A DNA stretch of 8,695 nucleotides from Actinomycetota bacterium. GTDB taxonomy: Bacteria; Actinomycetota; Thermoleophilia; Gaiellales; Gaiellaceae. The notes beneath the pieces were generated by a model. That model ran no database searches. It worked only from the letters and a program-made list of their open reading frames with translations, and had not been told where the DNA came from. This document shows positions 6,183 through 8,695 of the stretch, piece after piece. The stretch lies in assembly GCA_005883365.1 (NCBI GenBank), contig VAXA01000036.1, forward strand, positions 1-8,695. The letters are read 5' to 3'. The translations under genes were made by a program, and so were the position numbers. How positions within the stretch are numbered: position 1 is the first letter of the stretch; the number at the start of each line of letters is the position of its first letter.

Positions 6183-6211
6183 GCGAGTCGGAGACCGCGT
6201 CTCCGGCTCGC
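6183..6211 (-). terminator. Large hairpin downstream of efp, terminator candidate
   Basis: On the transcript the left arm GCGAG-C-CGGAGAC and right arm GTCTCCG-A-CTCGC pair around a 3-nt GCG loop: 7 bp, one C-A mismatch, then 5 bp. It lies about 30 nt after the efp stop. No U-tract follows (the next bases are TCCGCGCAGAAAAG), so intrinsic termination is uncertain, though U-poor hairpins are common in high-GC actinobacteria. Confidence 0.45.
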
Positions 6212-6228
6212 GGAGCACCGTTGCCGTG

Positions 6229-6252
6229 TCTCGAGGGCCTATGCCCTCGAGA
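6229..6252 (-). terminator. Perfect 10-bp hairpin with the efp stop codon in its loop
   Basis: TCTCGAGGGC and GCCCTCGAGA are perfect inverted arms separated by only 4 nt (ATAG on the mRNA); the efp stop TAG lies in that loop. The 5' arm covers the last four sense codons of EF-P. No U-tract follows. It may act with the second hairpin downstream to end the aroB-efp transcript or to protect its 3' end. Confidence 0.45.
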
Positions 6253-6805
6253 TATACCGCTTCTCGCGCGGGTCGACCTTGAGGCGGTCGCCGACGTTGA
6301 CGAAGAGCGGCACCTGGACCACGCCGCCCGTCTCGAGCGTCGCGGGCTTCGTCACGTTCGAAACCGTGTCGCCCTTCACGCCGGGCTCGGTCTCGACGAC
6401 CGTCAGCTCCACCGACGCCGGCATCTGTACGCCCGAAGGCTTCCCGTTGACGGCGAGCACCTGCACCGTCGCGTTCGGCTGCATGAACGGCAGCTCGTCC
6501 TCGAGGTCGGCGCGCGGGACGGCGAACTGCTCGTAGTTCTCCGAGTCCATGAAGTGCACGTCGGAACCGTCGTCGTAGAGGTACTGGACGTTCTTCGTCT
6601 CGGTGTGCACGCGCGGGAACTTCTCCCCGGCGCGGAATGTGCGGTCGACGACGGCGCCCGCCTCCAGGCTCTTGAGCTTCGTCCGGACGAACGCGCCGCC
6701 CTTGCCGGGCTTCACGTGCTGGAACTCGACGATCCGCCACACTTTGCCGTCGAGCTCGATGTGCATCCCGTTCTTGAAGCTGTTCGTGTCGACCGTCTCG
6801 GCCAC
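6239..6805 (-). CDS. efp: Translation elongation factor P
   Basis: EF-P binds stalled ribosomes between the P and E sites and speeds peptide bonds at polyproline stretches. The 188-residue protein has the three beta-barrel domains of the family. Domain I holds the tip loop FQHVKPGKGGAFVRTKL with K35 at the position equivalent to the B. subtilis modified Lys32; domain II includes FRAGEKFPRV and YLYDDG; domain III has VELTVVETEPGVKGDT and the closing RYISRA. A Lys rather than Arg at the tip means a modification of the EpmA or 5-aminopentanol type, or none; no modifying gene is in the window. The GTG start lies 15 nt after the pepQ stop without a Shine-Dalgarno, but with TACCAT 8 nt upstream. 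Pairing of pepQ with efp is a classic neighbourhood. Confidence 0.98.
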   Translation of the reverse strand: MAETVDTNSFKNGMHIELDGKVWRIVEFQHVKPGKGGAFVRTKLKSLEAGAVVDRTFRAGEKFPRVHTETKNVQYLYDDGSDVHFMDSENYEQFAVPRADLEDELPFMQPNATVQVLAVNGKPSGVQMPASVELTVVETEPGVKGDTVSNVTKPATLETGGVVQVPLFVNVGDRLKVDPREKRYISRA

Positions 6806-6813
6806 GGCGGACG

Positions 6814-6819
6814 ATGGTA
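6814..6819 (-). promoter_or_regulatory. Candidate -10 element before efp
   Basis: TACCAT (TANNNT) on the minus strand ends 8 nt before the efp GTG, in the 15-nt gap after pepQ. No Shine-Dalgarno is present in the gap. It could give efp its own leaderless or near-leaderless transcript. The spacing is 2 nt longer than at the other four sites, so confidence is lower. Confidence 0.35.
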
Positions 6820-6820
6820 G

Positions 6821-7861
6821 CTACGAGACCGTGACGAGCTCCTTCGTGACGCGGACGGGGTTCTCGATCCCGCCCGCCGTCACGATCACGTCGTCCTCGA
6901 TCCGGATCCCGAAGCGGCCCGCGAGGTAGACGCCCGGCTCGACGGTGGCGACGTTGCCGGCGGCGAGCGTGTCGGGGCTTTCGGTCGAGAGCCGCGGCGA
7001 CTCGTGGACGTCGAGCCCGAGGCCGTGGCCGAGCCCGTGCCCGAACGTGCCCGCAAACGGGCTCTCCTCGACGATGCGGCGGGCGGCGGCGTCCGCCTCC
7101 TTCCCCGTCACGCCAGCCCGGATCGCGTCGAGCCCGGCCTGCTGCGCCGCGAGGACGACCTCGTACGCCTCGTGCATCTCGCCGTCGAGCTCGCCGGTGG
7201 CGATCGTCCGCGTGTAGTCGGAGGCGTAGCCTCCGGCGCGGCAGCCGGTGTCGATCACGACGAGCTCGCCCGCCTCGATGACGCGGTCGCCGGCGCGCGC
7301 GTGCGGTCGCGCCCCTGTTGGGCCGGAGCCGACAATCGCCTCGAAGGCCGGCTCGTCCGCCCCCTCCTCGTGGTAGAGCCTCGTGATGTCCCAGGCGACG
7401 TCACGCTCGTGTCGGCCGACGAACGGCACCTCGCTCACGAGCCGCTCGAACATGCGGTCGGTGATCGCGCACGCGCGCCGGAACGCCTCGAGCTCGCCCT
7501 CGTCCTTGACGGCACGCAGCTGCTCGACGAGACCCTTGCGCGGCACGAGCTCGAGCCCGCCCGCGCGCAGCTGCTCGGCGAACGACCACGGGAGCACGTT
7601 CGCCTCGAAGCCGACCCGGCCCGAGAGGTGTTCACCGAGCCAACCGATCAGGGAACGCTTCGTCTGCACCGCCTCGACACCGTCGACGGCCTGCGCCGCC
7701 TCGATGTAGCGGAAGTCGGTGAAGAGCCGCACCCGCTCCGGCTCGACGAGCAACGCGACGTTCGAGCTGTCGAGCCCGGTGAGGTAGAGGACGTTGACGG
7801 GGTTCGTGATCAGGAGCGGCTCCTCGAGCAGCTCCCGCAGCCGTTCGATCCGCTCGCTCAC
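6821..7861 (-). CDS. pepQ: M24 family Xaa-Pro peptidase (PepQ/YqhT-like)
   Basis: This dinuclear-metal aminopeptidase/dipeptidase is expected to cleave the bond before proline in short peptides. The 346-residue protein has an N-terminal creatinase-like domain (about 1-115; NVLYLTGLDSSNVALLV, TDFRY) and a C-terminal pita-bread catalytic domain. All five metal ligands are visible: D204 (VVIDTG), D215 (SDYTRT), H279 (HGLGHGLGLDVHE), E308 (TVEPGVY) and E322 (RIEDDV). The GTG start at 7861 overlaps the aroQ stop by 4 nt and is preceded by a perfect AAGGAGGT Shine-Dalgarno 6 nt upstream. The open frame extends to 8152, but that stretch is antisense-like Arg-rich sequence within aroQ and is rejected. 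Exact substrate (dipeptide versus longer peptide) cannot be told from sequence. Confidence 0.94.
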   Translation of the reverse strand: MSERIERLRELLEEPLLITNPVNVLYLTGLDSSNVALLVEPERVRLFTDFRYIEAAQAVDGVEAVQTKRSLIGWLGEHLSGRVGFEANVLPWSFAEQLRAGGLELVPRKGLVEQLRAVKDEGELEAFRRACAITDRMFERLVSEVPFVGRHERDVAWDITRLYHEEGADEPAFEAIVGSGPTGARPHARAGDRVIEAGELVVIDTGCRAGGYASDYTRTIATGELDGEMHEAYEVVLAAQQAGLDAIRAGVTGKEADAAARRIVEESPFAGTFGHGLGHGLGLDVHESPRLSTESPDTLAAGNVATVEPGVYLAGRFGIRIEDDVIVTAGGIENPVRVTKELVTVS

Positions 7862-8289
7862 CCGCCGACCTCCTTCAGATGCTCGAGCGCCATCTTGTAG
7901 CCGTCGGGCCCGTGGCCGATGAAGCGCGCGGCGACCAGGTCGGAGACCACCGAATTGCGCCGCCACTCCTCGCGCTCGTCGACGTTCGAGAGATGCACCT
8001 CGACGATCGGGATCGTGAGCGGCTCGAGCGCGTCGTGGATCGCCCACGCGTAGTGCGTCCAGGCGGCCGGATTGACGACGATCCCGTCGACCGTGTCGTA
8101 CGCGTCGTGGCACCACTTGACGAACTCGCCCTCGTCGTTCGTCTGGCGGCACTGCACCGTCAGCTCGAGCTCCCGCGCCCAGCCATAGATGCGGCTCTCG
8201 AGCTCAGCGATCGTGATCCCGCCGTACAGGCTCGGGTCGCGGCGCCCGACGACGTCGAGGTTGACCCCGTTCAGGACGAGCACCCTCAC
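7858..8289 (-). CDS. aroQ: 3-dehydroquinate dehydratase, type II
   Basis: This enzyme catalyses the third step of the shikimate pathway, trans-dehydration of 3-dehydroquinate to 3-dehydroshikimate, as a dodecameric flavodoxin-like fold. The 143-residue protein is the normal type II size. Motifs include LNGVNLDVVGRRDPSLYGG with catalytic R17 and Y22, VVNPAAWTHYAWAIHDAL with N73 and H79, EVHLSN with E97 and H99, and REEWRRNS with R110. The usual NHEG region reads NDEG (51-54), a variation also found in other actinobacterial enzymes. The GTG start overlaps the aroB stop by 4 nt. In addition TAGGTT lies exactly 6 nt upstream, so a second, leaderless promoter inside the end of aroB is possible. 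It acts directly after AroB in the pathway. Confidence 0.97.
   Translation of the reverse strand: MRVLVLNGVNLDVVGRRDPSLYGGITIAELESRIYGWARELELTVQCRQTNDEGEFVKWCHDAYDTVDGIVVNPAAWTHYAWAIHDALEPLTIPIVEVHLSNVDEREEWRRNSVVSDLVAARFIGHGPDGYKMALEHLKEVGG
7868..7875 (-). promoter_or_regulatory. Perfect Shine-Dalgarno for pepQ
   Basis: AAGGAGGT, fully complementary to the 16S rRNA tail, sits 6 nt before the GTG at 7861. It fixes the pepQ start despite a longer open frame and contrasts with the several SD-less starts nearby. Confidence 0.85.
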
Positions 8290-8695
8290 GCGATCAACCT
8301 ATCGAGTTCGCGCCGCATGTCCCTTTCCGAGACCCGGACGTCCCATTCCGGGCGGCCGTCGAGGTTGAAGAGGACGAGTCGGATCTCGCCTTCGCGTGTT
8401 TTCTTGTCGCGCTGCATCGCCTGCCAGGCGCGCTCACGGTCGACGCGGACAGGCTCCGGCTTCAGCACGTCCTCGACGACGCCAGTGTCCTGCCCGGAGA
8501 GCCGGAGTGCGGCCAGCAGGCCGAGCGCGACGGCCCTCCCGTGCGTCACGCCCTCGTAGCCGGCCGCCGCTTCGAGCGCGTGAGCGAACGTATGGCCGAG
8601 GTTGAGGACGGCCCGCTCGCCCTGCTCGTAGGGATCCCGCAAGCAGACCGCCGCTTTGTATGCGATCGAGCGGCGAACCAGCTCGTCGTCCGGCA
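8286..8695 (-). CDS. aroB: 3-dehydroquinate synthase (N-terminus cut by window edge)
   Basis: AroB converts DAHP to 3-dehydroquinate, the second shikimate-pathway step, using NAD and a divalent metal (Zn/Co). 135 C-terminal residues of a ~350-residue enzyme are visible; the frame runs open through the right edge. Landmarks (numbered from the first complete visible codon) are the RRSIAYKAAVCLRDP helix, NLGHTFAHALEAAAGY with metal and catalytic His (H34, H38), THGRAVALGLL with the second metal His (H51), and RDKKTREGEIRLVLF with the basic DKK motif. The usual HGEAVA reads HGRAVA, a Glu to Arg change beside the metal His. The NAD-binding half and start codon are outside the window. Its stop overlaps aroQ (GTGA), consistent with an aroB-aroQ-pepQ unit. 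Confidence 0.95.
   Translation of the reverse strand, partial: PDDELVRRSIAYKAAVCLRDPYEQGERAVLNLGHTFAHALEAAAGYEGVTHGRAVALGLLAALRLSGQDTGVVEDVLKPEPVRVDRERAWQAMQRDKKTREGEIRLVLFNLDGRPEWDVRVSERDMRRELDRLIA
8296..8301 (-). promoter_or_regulatory. Candidate internal -10 element before aroQ
   Basis: Minus-strand TAGGTT (TANNNT) is followed by GATCGC and the aroQ GTG, the same 6-nt spacing as at accC, the cupin gene and the accB fusion. It lies in the last codons of aroB, so it may be chance, but no Shine-Dalgarno is present before aroQ. Confidence 0.4.

Noticed and set aside
7004..7900. 298-residue plus-strand open frame antisense to pepQ
   Set aside because: It is a shadow of pepQ, whose five metal ligands are intact on the minus strand.
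7862..8152. Longer pepQ starting upstream inside aroQ
   Set aside because: The added residues are Arg-rich read-through of aroQ in another frame. The GTG at 7861 has a perfect AAGGAGGT and gives the normal family N-terminus.

Overview
The window is a gene-dense, high-GC bacterial chromosome segment. It holds twelve protein-coding genes; eleven read on the minus strand and one, a cupin, on the plus strand. No tRNA, rRNA, mobile element or CRISPR array was seen. The high GC content, frequent GTG/TTG starts (8 of the 11 visible starts), apparent leaderless promoters and protein flavour suggest a deep-branching actinobacterium, perhaps class Thermoleophilia. That placement is inference. The gene order follows the well-known Bacillus subtilis order aroQ-pepQ-efp-accB-accC-asp23(yqhY)-nusB-xseB-ispA-tlyA, but folD, xseA and dxs are absent at their usual places.

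On the minus strand, read from the right edge, the layout is as follows. (1) The 3' part of aroB (cut by the window edge), aroQ and pepQ are linked by 4-nt GTGA overlaps, and efp follows 15 nt later. This unit makes shikimate-pathway enzymes, a proline-type peptidase and translation factor EF-P, and ends in two strong inverted repeats. (2) After a 258-nt intergenic stretch comes a 598-residue fusion. Its first ~435 residues have the pyruvate carboxylase/oxaloacetate decarboxylase carboxyltransferase fold, and its last ~145 are a complete AccB-type biotin carboxyl carrier protein. (3) A cupin gene on the plus strand sits between this accB fusion and accC. (4) accC, asp23, nusB, an XseB-like small protein, ispA and the start of tlyA (cut by the left edge) all overlap by 4 to 11 nt and look translationally coupled.

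AccC (biotin carboxylase) and the AccB part of the fusion should form the biotin-carboxylating half of acetyl-CoA carboxylase; no accA/accD is in the window. The main oddity is that the carboxyltransferase part of the fusion has lost all four metal ligands of its family (Asp, carbamylated Lys and two His become Leu, His, Tyr and Gln) and its usual catalytic Thr region. It looks like a pseudo-carboxyltransferase built into the biotin carrier.

The second notable signal is promoter architecture. Four starts (aroQ, accB fusion, accC, cupin) have a TANNNT -10 hexamer exactly 6 nt before the start codon, and efp has one 8 nt before. This is the geometry of leaderless transcripts. The accC and cupin hexamers overlap on opposite strands around a shared TA step, giving a compact symmetric bidirectional promoter in a 22-nt gap.
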